64,000 nucleotides of DNA from assembly GCF_008801835.1 (NCBI RefSeq), contig NZ_VZOW01000002.1:326267-390266 (forward strand), read 5' to 3'. The translations under genes and the position numbers were made by a program. This document shows positions 18,881-27,030 of the stretch, piece after piece; the first letter of the stretch is position 1; each line of letters starts with the position of its first letter. Below the pieces are notes generated by a model that was not told the origin of the DNA, ran no database searches, and saw only the letters and a list, made by a program, of their open reading frames with translations. The DNA comes from Cupriavidus pauculus. GTDB lineage: Bacteria; Pseudomonadota; Gammaproteobacteria; Burkholderiales; Burkholderiaceae.

Positions 18881-19774
18881 TCAGCCCCGTCCGGTGACCG
18901 GCTGCTCGGCCAGCCGGAACGCATCCGGTCCCGCCGCCGGCGTGGCCGCCACCTCGCGCCAACCCAGCCCCTGATAGGGATGCGCGGCGTCCCACGGCAC
19001 CGGCAGGCGGCGCGGCTGCGATCCGGGCGGCGGCAGCGGAAACATCAACGACCGCGCGGCGTGATGGGCGATATGTCCGGTCATGCGGTGATGCTCCTGG
19101 TGGATATGGCCATAGAACACCGTGACGTTGGAATACGGCATCAGCGTGTCGATCACTTTGGCGCCATCGCGCGTGGCCCAATCCCACTGCGGATACAGGT
19201 CGAACAACGGCCGGTGGGTGAACACCACGATCCGCGCGTCGCGCCGCTGCTTCGACAGATCATCGGCCAACCAGGCCAGTTGCGCTTCGCCCACTTGCCC
19301 TGCGGGGTCAGATACGTTGTCCAGCACGATCGCGTGCAAACCCTTGTGATCGAAGGTGTAGTGCGTGGGCCCGAACAGTTCGCGATACGCCTCGCCGTTG
19401 TCCAGGCTGGCGTCGTGCTCGCCAGGCATCAGGTGCACCGCGCCGGCGCGCAGCGGCGCGATGATGTCGCGGAATTCGCGCATGCGGCGCCGGCGTTCGG
19501 CGGCATCGTCGGTAGTGTGGGTCAGGTCGCCCGTGAACATCACGAAGTCGGGCGGCTGCGGCAGCGCGTTGACGGCGGCGACAGCCTTGGGCAGCGTGCC
19601 GCGCGCATCGGGATTGGGCGGCCCTTCGAAGCCCCAGTGCGCGTCGGACAACTGCACGAACACGAAATCCTCGTCGCGGCCGGCGGCCCAGCCCGGCAAG
19701 GCGGAGACGAACACGGCGCCCGCCGCGGCGCCAGCCAGGCGCATCACATCGCGCCGATTCCAGTTTCGTTGCAT
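18881..19774 (-). CDS. Tat-exported metallophosphoesterase
   Basis: A 297-residue calcineurin-like phosphoesterase with a twin-arginine signal (NRRDVMRLAGAAAGAVFVSA). Metal motifs are LSDAHWG (D44, H46), TGDLTH (D83), GEHD (E119, H120), VFTHRP and GHIHQEHH. The usual metal-bridging Asn of GNHD is Glu119 here, which may change the metal site. A GGAGG ribosome site lies 5 nt before ATG 19774. The stop is 2 bp from the cupredoxin start. The promoter at 19808-19837 matches the one in front of the divergent sigma gene. The substrate is unknown. Confidence 0.85.
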   Translation of the reverse strand: MQRNWNRRDVMRLAGAAAGAVFVSALPGWAAGRDEDFVFVQLSDAHWGFEGPPNPDARGTLPKAVAAVNALPQPPDFVMFTGDLTHTTDDAAERRRRMREFRDIIAPLRAGAVHLMPGEHDASLDNGEAYRELFGPTHYTFDHKGLHAIVLDNVSDPAGQVGEAQLAWLADDLSKQRRDARIVVFTHRPLFDLYPQWDWATRDGAKVIDTLMPYSNVTVFYGHIHQEHHRMTGHIAHHAARSLMFPLPPPGSQPRRLPVPWDAAHPYQGLGWREVAATPAAGPDAFRLAEQPVTGRG

Positions 19775-19807
19775 GAAAACCTCCGTTCATGGCGTGGGTC
19801 GTGCCTG

Positions 19808-19837
19808 TCATACCGGGGCGCGCGCCGTTTTATTCCC
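19808..19837 (-). promoter_or_regulatory. ECF-type promoter of the metallophosphoesterase-cupredoxin operon
   Basis: On the minus strand GGGAATA (19831-19837), a 16-bp spacer (19815-19830) and GGTATGA (19808-19814). This gives a 5' leader of roughly 30 nt before ATG 19774. It closely matches the promoter of the divergent sigma gene in both boxes, spacing and part of the spacer. Confidence 0.72.
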
Positions 19838-19871
19838 TGCGGGTCTACCCCGTTGGCGCGCGGTGCGGCGC

Positions 19872-19901
19872 GGGAATAGAATCGGCGCAGCCCCGGTAAT
19901 A
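19872..19901 (+). promoter_or_regulatory. ECF-type promoter of the sigma/anti-sigma operon
   Basis: GGGAATA (19872-19878), a 16-bp spacer and GGTAATA (19895-19901). The twin site on the other strand has the same -35 box and spacing and a -10 that matches in GGTA. This suggests autoregulation of the sigma factor. Transcription would begin at about 19905-19910. Confidence 0.72.
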
Positions 19902-19917
19902 CGAAGGAGATGCACGC

Positions 19918-19956
19918 ATGCCGCAGTGCCCGTTCGATCCGCTACCGAAGGACTGA
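19918..19956 (+). CDS. Possible 12-residue leader peptide
   Basis: An ATG with a strong AAGGAG site 8 nt upstream opens a 12-codon frame that ends two bases before the TTG proposed as the sigma start. If the transcript starts near 19907, the Shine-Dalgarno is at its very 5' end, which weakens the case. It may be a translational coupler or chance. Confidence 0.25.
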   Translation: MPQCPFDPLPKD

Positions 19957-19957
19957 C

Positions 19958-20581
19958 TTGGACGCCGCCAACACGCGCCGCCGTTTCGAATCCCTGGTGC
20001 TGCCGCATCTGGACGCCGCCTACAACCTTGCGCGCTGGCTGTGCGGCAACGCCAGCGATGCGGACGATGTGGTGCAGGAAGCGTTTCTGCGCGCGTTCCG
20101 GCTGTTCGGCAGCTTTCGCGGCGACCAACCGCGCCCGTGGCTGCTGGCGATCGTGCGCAATACGTGGTTCACCACGTGGCAGAAGCGCCGGACGGCGGCG
20201 GAAACCGGCTATGACGAAGCCGCGCTCGATGCCTCGGGCGCGGCCTTGCCGGACTGGCACGGTGCACCGGGCGATCCGGAACAGTGGCTGCTGCGTGAGG
20301 AGGACGTGCGGCTGGTGCATGCCGCGCTGGAAACCTTGCCGGTGGCCTTTCGCGAGGTGCTGGTGTTGCGCGAACTCGAGGAACTGCACTATCGCGATAT
20401 CGCACGCGTGGCCGACATTCCGGTCGGCACCGTGATGTCGCGCCTGGCGCGCGGGCGGCGCATGCTGGCCGCGGCCGTCGTAGCGCTGCGCGATGGCGCC
20501 CCGCCGCAGGCCCGGCCTGCGTCCGCACCATTGCCGGCATCGGCACAACCGGCAGGAGACACGCGCCATGGATTGCAATGA
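19958..20581 (+). CDS. ECF (sigma-70 family) RNA polymerase sigma factor
   Basis: A 207-residue ECF sigma factor from the TTG at 19958. Region 2 lies at about residues 8-75 (YNLARWLCGNASDADDVVQEAFLRAFRLFGSFR) and region 4 at 115-175 (LPVAFREVLVLRELEELHYRDIARV, IPVGTVMSRLARGRRML). TTG 19958 has an AAGGAC site 5 nt upstream. An in-frame ATG at 19910 would lie at or before the predicted transcription start and has no ribosome site. The last 14 bp overlap the anti-sigma gene. The promoter at 19872-19901 suggests it transcribes its own operon and the divergent metallophosphoesterase-cupredoxin operon. Confidence 0.88.
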   Translation: MDAANTRRRFESLVLPHLDAAYNLARWLCGNASDADDVVQEAFLRAFRLFGSFRGDQPRPWLLAIVRNTWFTTWQKRRTAAETGYDEAALDASGAALPDWHGAPGDPEQWLLREEDVRLVHAALETLPVAFREVLVLRELEELHYRDIARVADIPVGTVMSRLARGRRMLAAAVVALRDGAPPQARPASAPLPASAQPAGDTRHGLQ

Positions 20582-21386
20582 GGCCCGCCATCTGCTGCAG
20601 GCAACCGCCGACGGCGAAGTCGGCGCGGCGGACAGCGTACGGCTGGAGCGGCATCTGGAAGATTGCGACGGCTGCGTCGAAAGCCTGCGCAACCTGCAGG
20701 CCTTGCGCGCCGCCACGCGGCACGGTGCCCCCTATCATCGCGCACCGGCAGCATTGCGCGCACGGATTCTGGAAGCGCTGCCGGGCACTTCGCCCGATGC
20801 CTCGCCGGACGCCTCTTCCACCGCGGCGCAGGACGTCGCCGATATGCGCCAAGGCTGGCGCCGCTGGTTTGCATGGCCACCGGCCGCCACCGCCGCGCTG
20901 GCGGCATGCACCATCGCGGCCGTGGGCCTGAACCTGTTTCAGTACAGCACGCAGCCGTCGTCGGGCGACCTCGCGGCCAACGCGATCGTTGCCAGCCACG
21001 TACGCGGCCTGATCTCGAACCGCGCCATCGATATCGCCTCCACCGACCAGCACACGGTCAAACCGTGGTTCAACGGACGCATCGACTACGCACCCGATGT
21101 GCGGGACCTCGCGTCTGCAGGCTTCCCGCTGGTGGGGGGACGGCTCGATTATGTCGACGGTCAGCGCGTGGCCGTGCTGGTCTATCGCCGCAACCAGCAC
21201 CCGATCGACGTCTTTGTGATTCCCGCCGACCGCTCGGGTGGCGCCAGGCAGCATGAACGTCAGGGATATCAGATCGACAGCTGGACGTCCGGCACGATGC
21301 GTTATTGGGCCATCACCGATGCATCGGCAGACGACTTGCGCAAGTTCATGCAGGCGTGGCGCAGCGCGCAGGGCCCGGATCGGTAA
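20568..21386 (+). CDS. Anti-sigma factor with ZAS-type zinc motif
   Basis: A 272-residue single-pass membrane protein. The cytoplasmic N-terminus has a zinc anti-sigma motif: C3, then H29-x3-C33-x2-C36 (RHLEDCDGC). A transmembrane helix spans about residues 102-124, and a periplasmic domain of about 145 residues follows (DVRDLASAGFPLVGGRLDYV, VAVLVYRRNQHPIDVFVIP). Zinc-bound ZAS domains hold ECF sigma factors inactive until a signal releases them. The ATG has a GGAG site and overlaps the sigma gene by 14 bp, which supports coupled 1:1 synthesis. Confidence 0.9.
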   Translation: MDCNEARHLLQATADGEVGAADSVRLERHLEDCDGCVESLRNLQALRAATRHGAPYHRAPAALRARILEALPGTSPDASPDASSTAAQDVADMRQGWRRWFAWPPAATAALAACTIAAVGLNLFQYSTQPSSGDLAANAIVASHVRGLISNRAIDIASTDQHTVKPWFNGRIDYAPDVRDLASAGFPLVGGRLDYVDGQRVAVLVYRRNQHPIDVFVIPADRSGGARQHERQGYQIDSWTSGTMRYWAITDASADDLRKFMQAWRSAQGPDR

Positions 21387-21496
21387 GCGATGATGTCACG
21401 CGGTCTTCGCACCAACGTCCAAGCCGAATGTCGGGATCCAAGCTGTCATTTGAGTACACAGAGACCACGCAGGCCGGAGGGCGTCGGCGCTCAAGC

Positions 21497-22045
21497 TCAG
21501 CCATCCATTCCGACGTAGCCGCGCGCCTCCAGCCGCTGGCGCCTGGCCTCTTCCTTCATCGTGCGGAAGTCGATAAAGCGGTGCGCCGGTAACAGCCGCG
21601 CCACCGCGGGGATGAGATTTTGCTCGCGCAATGTCGGCGGCGGAGAATAGTGCCCGCTGCCGTTGGACCATGACACGAGCCGGCCTTGGTCAAAGTCGAT
21701 CTCGCCGGCATAGAGCACGTCGGCGCGTCTGGACAAGGACGTATGCCCTTGCACACCGTATCGCGGATCGGCGCCCGCCAGCGAGCCCTGCGGGGCGCCG
21801 CAATAGATCCGCCCCGGATCGGCCGCAAGGATCACGTAGAAGAACACGCCGTGTGCAGGCGGCACGGGCGCGCCGGGTACATGCGGTAGCAGGTAATAGT
21901 GCTCGGCGCTTTTGCGCTGCAGTTCGAAGACCTGCGAAGGGCGGGCGGGGACTTGATAGCCGTCGTGTTGTACGGGGATGGGTTGCATGCGCGCGCGCGC
22001 CTCGAAAATCTCCCCGATACGGTGCAATTGATCATGCGACAGCAT
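21497..22045 (-). CDS. Conserved-looking protein of unknown function
   Basis: A 182-residue protein without signal peptide or membrane helix. I do not recognise a named family with certainty. Features seen are a central FFYVILAADPGRIYCG strand region, a GHTSLSRRADVLYAGEIDFD segment and an SWSNGSGHYSPPP motif, followed by a helical tail. The GHTSL...VLYAGE...W-NGSGHY pattern reminds me of domains in secreted or effector proteins, but this is from memory and unproven. ATG 22045 follows an AGAGGTGGGAG stretch; an in-frame ATG at 22117 would add 24 residues. It is separated from the molybdenum enzyme genes by a strong terminator, so it is an independent unit. Confidence 0.7.
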   Translation of the reverse strand: MLSHDQLHRIGEIFEARARMQPIPVQHDGYQVPARPSQVFELQRKSAEHYYLLPHVPGAPVPPAHGVFFYVILAADPGRIYCGAPQGSLAGADPRYGVQGHTSLSRRADVLYAGEIDFDQGRLVSWSNGSGHYSPPPTLREQNLIPAVARLLPAHRFIDFRTMKEEARRQRLEARGYVGMDG

Positions 22046-22132
22046 CTCCCACCTCTCTTTCCGATGAAACCTGGGATTGTCGACGCTGGCCTTCGCGCGG
22101 CAATTGACGCTCATCATGACGCCACTGCCCGC

Positions 22133-22166
22133 AAAAAGAAAGAGCCCTGCCGGCAGGCAGGGCTCT
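22133..22166 (-). terminator. Rho-independent terminator of iorAB-like genes
   Basis: On the minus strand an 11-bp perfect stem (22156-22166 with 22141-22151), a 4-nt loop and then TTCTTTTT. It ends the molybdopterin oxidoreductase transcript about 58 bp after the iorB-like stop. Confidence 0.93.
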
Positions 22167-22224
22167 TGAGCGCGACAGTCAATATCGGACTCGCCAACGG
22201 TCTGGCGCGGCCCGGATCGATGCG

Positions 22225-24471
22225 TCAGGTCAGCACGAACGGCAACTGACGCTGGCGCTTGCCGGTGAGGCGGAACAACGCGTTGGCCACCGCCGGCGCG
22301 ATGGTCGGCGTGCCCGGCTCACCCAGTCCGGTGGGGTTGTCGTTCGACGGCACGAAGAACACATCGACCACCGGTGCATCGGGCATGCGCGGCGGCGGGT
22401 AGTCAGGGAAGTTGCTGTTCTTGACCACGCCGTTTTCGATCTCGATGGCAAACCCCGGCTTGGTCATCGACAAGCCGAACACGCAACCGCCCTGGATCTG
22501 CGCCTCGGCACTGAGCGGATTGACCACGCGATTGGCGTGCACGCCGGCGGTCACGCGATGCACGCGCGGCTCGCCCTTGACCAGCGACACGTCGACCACA
22601 TACGCCACCACCGACCCGAACGACTCGTGCACGGCCACGCCCCAGGCGTGTCCCTTGGGCAGCTTCTTCTTGCCGTAGCCCGATTTGTCCACGGCAAGCT
22701 GCAGCGCGGCGCGATGGCGCGCATGCGCCTTTTCGTCGAGCCGCGCCATGCGCCATGCCACGGGATCCTGTTTGGCCGCCGTGGCCATTTCATCGGCCAG
22801 CGTTTCCTTGACGAAGGCGGTGTGCGTGTTGCCCACCGAGCGCCACCACAGCACCGGCACGTCGACCTTCGGATGATGCACGTTCAGCTGCAGCGGCAAT
22901 GCGTAGTCGTTTTCGACGATGCCTTCGGTCATCGTCGCATCGACGCCATTCTTGACCATCATCGGTTCGAACGGCGTGCCGGAGATGATCGACTGGCCGA
23001 CGATGGTGTGCTGCCAGCCCACCACCTTGCCTTGCGCATCGAGGCCGATGCGCGCGCGATGCACGTGCAGCGGACGGTAGTAGCCACCCTTGATGTCGTC
23101 CTCGCGGCTCCACATCACCTTGAGAGGCTCGGTATGGCCTGCGGCCACCCACGCACGCAACACGTTGGCCGACTCCACCAGATAGTCCGACGTCGGCACC
23201 GCGCGCCGGCCGAAACCGCCACCGGCCATCATCGTGTTCAACGTGACTTTCTCCGGCGACAGTTGCAGCGTGCGCGCGATGGCGCCCTGGTCGATGGTCT
23301 GGAACTGCGACCCGACCCACACCTTCACGGCAGTCACCTTGTTGCCGGACACCTCGGGCTGCATCGTGCAGTTCAGCGGTTCCATCGGCGCGTGGGCCAG
23401 GTACGGCACACGGTATTCGGCCTCGATCACCTTGGCCGCGCCGGCCATCGCGCCATCGATGCCGTCCGCCGCGCGGGCCACCGTGCCCGGCTGCGTCGCG
23501 AGCTTGCTGTACTGGTCGAACAGCGCCGCGGTGCTGACCGTGGAGCCGGTATCTTCCCAGACGATCTCCAGCGCATCGCGCCCGGTCTTGGCGGGCCAGT
23601 AGCCATTGGCGATTACCGCCACGCCCGTGCCGCCGCGATCGACATTCACCTGCATCACATCGACCACGCCCTTGACCTTGCGCGCCTTGTCCGCGTTGAA
23701 CGACTTGACCTTGCCGCCGAAGCGCGGCGGGTGCGCCACCACGGCCACCACCATGCCCTTGAGCTGCACATCCATGCCGAACACGGCATCGCCATGCAGC
23801 TTGGACGCGGAATCGAGCCGCGGCGTCGGTTTGCCGACGATTCGGAACTGCGCCGGGTCCTTCAGCGCGACCTGCGCCGGCACCGGCAGGCTCATCGCCG
23901 CGTCGGCCAGCTCGCCATACGTGGCGCGGTTGGCGCCCGATGTCACCACGCCCTGCGAGGTCGTGCAGCTGGCCGGATCGACCTTCCATTTCTGCGCGGC
24001 GGCGCTGATCAGCATGGCGCGCGCGCGTGCGCCGAGTTCGCGGTATTGCTCGAACGAATGATTGAGCGCGGTGGAGCCGCCCGTCATCTGGATGCCGAAC
24101 ATCGGATCCTTGTATGCGTCGCCGGCCGGCGCCAGCATTGCGCGCACGTTTTGCCAATCGACGTCGAGCTCTTCGGCCAGCGCCATCGGCAATGCCGTAT
24201 GCACGCCCTGGCCGAATTCGAGCCGGTTCACGGCCACGGTGACGGTGTTGTCCGGCGCGATGCGCAGGAACGCCTGCGGCGGCGTGGCCGGCTTGGCGGC
24301 GGCGCCCTGCGCTTGCGCGGACTCGACACCGGCGATACCGAGCGCCAGCCCGCCGCCGGCCAGTCCGGTGATCTTCAGAAAGCTGCGCCGCGACAGCGCG
24401 GCAGTTTTTTCTGCGCCGGCAACCGGCGCGCCGCTGCCGCCCGCGAGGGCTTCAATGCCTCGAATACGCAT
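22225..24471 (-). CDS. Molybdopterin-binding aldehyde/isoquinoline oxidoreductase large subunit (IorB-like)
   Basis: A 748-residue protein with a twin-arginine signal (LSRRSFLKITGLAGGGLALG) at about residue 27-46. The mature part has xanthine-dehydrogenase-family segments, including GQGVHTALPMALAEELD, VEAEYRVPYLAHAPMEPLNCT, the MMAGGGFGRRAVPTSDYL molybdenum-cofactor region and the C-terminal GLGEPGTPTIAPAVANALF with the catalytic Glu. It resembles the beta subunit of isoquinoline 1-oxidoreductase, which oxidises aldehydes or N-heterocycles in the periplasm. It follows the 2Fe-2S subunit by 11 bp and shares the strand with a dihaem cytochrome c upstream. The true substrate is not known. Confidence 0.92.
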   Translation of the reverse strand: MRIRGIEALAGGSGAPVAGAEKTAALSRRSFLKITGLAGGGLALGIAGVESAQAQGAAAKPATPPQAFLRIAPDNTVTVAVNRLEFGQGVHTALPMALAEELDVDWQNVRAMLAPAGDAYKDPMFGIQMTGGSTALNHSFEQYRELGARARAMLISAAAQKWKVDPASCTTSQGVVTSGANRATYGELADAAMSLPVPAQVALKDPAQFRIVGKPTPRLDSASKLHGDAVFGMDVQLKGMVVAVVAHPPRFGGKVKSFNADKARKVKGVVDVMQVNVDRGGTGVAVIANGYWPAKTGRDALEIVWEDTGSTVSTAALFDQYSKLATQPGTVARAADGIDGAMAGAAKVIEAEYRVPYLAHAPMEPLNCTMQPEVSGNKVTAVKVWVGSQFQTIDQGAIARTLQLSPEKVTLNTMMAGGGFGRRAVPTSDYLVESANVLRAWVAAGHTEPLKVMWSREDDIKGGYYRPLHVHRARIGLDAQGKVVGWQHTIVGQSIISGTPFEPMMVKNGVDATMTEGIVENDYALPLQLNVHHPKVDVPVLWWRSVGNTHTAFVKETLADEMATAAKQDPVAWRMARLDEKAHARHRAALQLAVDKSGYGKKKLPKGHAWGVAVHESFGSVVAYVVDVSLVKGEPRVHRVTAGVHANRVVNPLSAEAQIQGGCVFGLSMTKPGFAIEIENGVVKNSNFPDYPPPRMPDAPVVDVFFVPSNDNPTGLGEPGTPTIAPAVANALFRLTGKRQRQLPFVLT

Positions 24472-24482
24472 GGCAGTGCTCC

Positions 24483-24941
24483 TCAGGCGATGGCGCGCGC
24501 GGCATCCTTGATGGCCGCGCGAATCCGTTGATAGGTGCCGCAGCGGCAGACGTTACCGGCCATGGCCTGATCGATGTCGGCGTCGGTGGGCCGCGGCTTG
24601 CTGCGCAGCAGGCCCACGGCGCTCATCACCTGGCCGTTCTGGCAGTAGCCGCACTGCGCCACGTCGTGCTTGAGCCAGGCGGCCAATACCGCCTTGCCCA
24701 CCTTGTCGTCGCCCATGCCTTCGATCGTGCTGATCTTGCTGCCGGCGGTGGCCGAGATCGGCATCACGCAACTGCGCGTGGCCTGTCCGTTGATATGGAC
24801 CGTGCAGGCACCGCACGACGCCATGCCGCAGCCGAACTTGGTGCCCGTCATGCCGAGGTTGTCGCGCAAGGCCCACAACAGTGGCGTGGACGGATCGGCG
24901 TCCACCTCCACGGTCTTGCCGTTGAGGGTGAGGGTTGTCAT
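24483..24941 (-). CDS. 2Fe-2S subunit of the molybdenum hydroxylase (IorA-like)
   Basis: A 152-residue protein with two iron-sulfur motifs: the ferredoxin-type [21 protein letters not shown] (N-terminal) and the helical [10 protein letters not shown]...[10 protein letters not shown] (C-terminal). This is the usual small subunit of xanthine-dehydrogenase-family enzymes and passes electrons from the molybdopterin to a cytochrome. It lacks its own signal and probably travels with the Tat-signalled large subunit. AAGGAG lies 8 nt before ATG 24941. Confidence 0.95.
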   Translation of the reverse strand: MTTLTLNGKTVEVDADPSTPLLWALRDNLGMTGTKFGCGMASCGACTVHINGQATRSCVMPISATAGSKISTIEGMGDDKVGKAVLAAWLKHDVAQCGYCQNGQVMSAVGLLRSKPRPTDADIDQAMAGNVCRCGTYQRIRAAIKDAARAIA

Positions 24942-25104
24942 TTGTGGAGCTCCTTGGGTACGTGGCCCAGTCGGTTATTCGCAAGACCGCCGGGCCGATG
25001 GCGCGCAGTATCCCTGGCCAACCCGACGGACCCGAGGAGGATAGTTCAAATAGAAAAAGCGTGCGCGCCGCCGCTCAACCCATGGGCGCGCACCGCTTCA
25101 GGGA

Positions 25105-25983
25105 TTATTTCTGCACCAGGAACAAATAGAGCGCGTTGAGATCGGTGTCGTCCATTTTCTCGAAAGCGCTGAATGGCATGACGCGGCTGACATCGCTGCC
25201 GTCGGGCCGCTTGCCGGTGCGCATCATCGTCACGAATTGCGCGGACTGCGGATATTTTTCCATGACGCCGCCAGGCCGCAGGTTGGCCGCGGCAGGCCAG
25301 TCCGGCGGCGCGCCGGGAATGTTGCCGCCGCGAAGTTTGGCGCCGTGGCAGCCCTTGCAGGAATTGGCCACGTAAGCGCCGTATTCCACGTTGACCGCGG
25401 CGACGATCGGCGGCGATGGCGGCAGGCTATGGTCGATCTTCTCGGCGGCGTCCTTGATGACTCCCGCACCATACATGCCGCGCACAAACCACGGCAGATG
25501 AATCTCGGCGGGCTTGCCTTCGCCAGGCGGCAGGCTTTGCACATACGCCACTATCGCGCCGAGGTCGTCGTCCGACAAACGGTTGTAGTCCTCGCTGGGC
25601 ATGACCAGCAGCGGTCGGCCCGAGGGCCCCACGCCATGCCGGATCGCGCGGTCCCAGTCTTCGATCCGATAGCGGGCCACGTCGGGGTTGGCGCGCGTGA
25701 TGTCCGGCGCGCGGACCCGGAAGCCGTTGGCTTCGTCAAACACCTGTTTGCCCGCGCCGCCCGCCCCGTGGCAATCCATGCAACCGCGCGATTCGTACAG
25801 GTATTTGCCATGCGCGATGGCCTTGGCATCGACGGGCAACGCCACCGGCTGCACCGCCACGTCGATATGGCGGACCAGCTTGCGGCCGCCCCACCAGTAG
25901 GTGCCGCCCACGGCCAGCACGACAAAGATCGTGAAGGCCACCAGCGCGGAGCTGGCAATGCGGAAGAATCGCTTGACGTCCAT
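25105..25983 (-). CDS. Dihaem c-type cytochrome
   Basis: A 292-residue protein with an N-terminal membrane anchor (residues 10-30) and two CxxCH haem sites, C68-H72 and C209-H213. Candidate distal methionines are near LLVMPSEDY and VMPFSAFEKM. It has the two-domain layout of cytochromes that accept electrons from IorAB-type dehydrogenases. It is upstream of the iorA-like gene on the same strand, with a 163-bp gap, so it probably takes electrons from that enzyme to the terminal oxidase chain. A GGGGGA ribosome site precedes ATG 25983. Confidence 0.9.
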   Translation of the reverse strand: MDVKRFFRIASSALVAFTIFVVLAVGGTYWWGGRKLVRHIDVAVQPVALPVDAKAIAHGKYLYESRGCMDCHGAGGAGKQVFDEANGFRVRAPDITRANPDVARYRIEDWDRAIRHGVGPSGRPLLVMPSEDYNRLSDDDLGAIVAYVQSLPPGEGKPAEIHLPWFVRGMYGAGVIKDAAEKIDHSLPPSPPIVAAVNVEYGAYVANSCKGCHGAKLRGGNIPGAPPDWPAAANLRPGGVMEKYPQSAQFVTMMRTGKRPDGSDVSRVMPFSAFEKMDDTDLNALYLFLVQK

Positions 25984-26097
25984 GGGTATCCCCCTGTGAA
26001 GCCGCCGGATGGCTCCGCGCCGATTGGATCGGCCCGGCGCATTGCGTTCCGTGCGCGATCGTACAGAAGATGCGCGACGGCGGCCAGCACAGGGAAA

Positions 26098-26117
26098 GGC
26101 CGCGCCATGGCGCGGCC
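26098..26117 (-). terminator. Possible terminator after the NTF2-like gene
   Basis: A perfect 20-bp palindrome, GGCCGCGCC-AT-GGCGCGGCC, followed on the minus strand by TTTCCC. It lies 50 bp after the NTF2-like stop. The T-tract is short and the loop is tight. Confidence 0.5.
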
Positions 26118-26166
26118 GGCTTCGGACCCGGTCGATTCCGTTCGATCCGGACCCTGGCCTGCCCCG

Positions 26167-26577
26167 TTAGCCGGCCAGACCGGCCGGTGCGCGGTCGATA
26201 AAGCCGGTCATCCCGGTCAGGCGGCCGTCGGCCGACAGCGTGGCGAAGTCGGTGCCCACCACCAACGCAGCCTCGCCGGCCGGGCCCAGCTCCCAACTGA
26301 AGCGCAGGTTTCCGCCATGGGCGTCCACTGGCGTGACGCGGCGGAACTGGAATCCGGGAAAGCGCGCCTGCACGGCGGCGATCATCGCGTCGATGCCGTC
26401 GTGGCCCTCGCCGCGCATCAGCGGATCGACATAGACCGCCGATTCGGTCCACGTCCGGCCGATCAGCGCGCGACGGCGGGCGGCGTCGGTCTCGTTCCAG
26501 GCGGCCAGATATCGGTCGGCGAGATCGACGACGTGGGCCGGGGCGGTGTTGGGCGCGTTGACGGTGTTTTCGCTCAT
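26167..26577 (-). CDS. NTF2-like (SnoaL-type) protein
   Basis: A 136-residue protein with a SnoaL/NTF2 fold signature: VVDLADRYLAAWNETDAARRRALI, WTESAVYVDP, GHDGIDAMIAAVQARFPG and TGFIDRAP. Such proteins bind small molecules or catalyse isomerisation and hydrolysis, but the active site here cannot be assigned. AAGGAG lies before ATG 26577; an in-frame start at 26634 has none. A 25-bp dyad at 26648-26672 lies about 70 bp upstream. Confidence 0.8.
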   Translation of the reverse strand: MSENTVNAPNTAPAHVVDLADRYLAAWNETDAARRRALIGRTWTESAVYVDPLMRGEGHDGIDAMIAAVQARFPGFQFRRVTPVDAHGGNLRFSWELGPAGEAALVVGTDFATLSADGRLTGMTGFIDRAPAGLAG

Positions 26578-27030
26578 GGTGTGCTCCTTGTGAGAATCAG
26601 CGGTGAACATCGGGTATGGCTCCATGATCGTCACCAGCCTGCCGCGGCGCGATTACGTAGGGGGTAATCGCGGACATTCACGCCAAACCCGGCACCGCGC
26701 CGCCTCCACTTTTTACGCCCGTGTCCGCCATCCGGCGTCCACTAGCCGGGCCCCTGGCGTCGGCTTCCGGCTTCCAGGGTTTCCCGGCTTCCGCCAGCTT
26801 GCGCAACGCCGCCCGCCTCGGCCATGCCGCACCGCCACGCGCCCGCCCGCGCCTTACCAAAATTCGGCGGATCGCGCCAGCCCCAACAAAGGCGTTCGCC
26901 AGCCCCTATCTTTGCTGTCGGATTCCGCCTGGCGCGACTACAGTGCCACCTACGCTGGGCGTCGTGCGGCCATCGCGCGCGTACCGGCCACGCTTTCGGC
27001 GCCCTCGCGCGCCCACTGAACACGATAGAG
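26578..27030. other. Divergent intergenic region with an operator-like dyad
   Basis: This 453-bp region separates the NTF2-like gene and the MASE1-GGDEF/EAL gene. A long plus-strand frame runs through it into the latter, but the first convincing membrane helices begin after ATG 27031. The main signal is the 26648-26672 dyad described separately. Confidence 0.5.
26648..26672. promoter_or_regulatory. 25-bp inverted repeat upstream of NTF2-like gene
   Basis: CGCGATTAC and GTAATCGCG form a perfect 9-bp inverted repeat around a 7-bp spacer. The start of the NTF2-like gene is 70 bp away. It has the size and symmetry of a dimeric regulator operator. The binding protein is unknown. Confidence 0.5.

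Noticed and set aside
22537..24531. 664-codon plus-strand frame antisense to the IorB-like gene
   Set aside because: His/Arg-rich translation typical of a GC-rich antisense frame. The minus-strand gene has clear family motifs.
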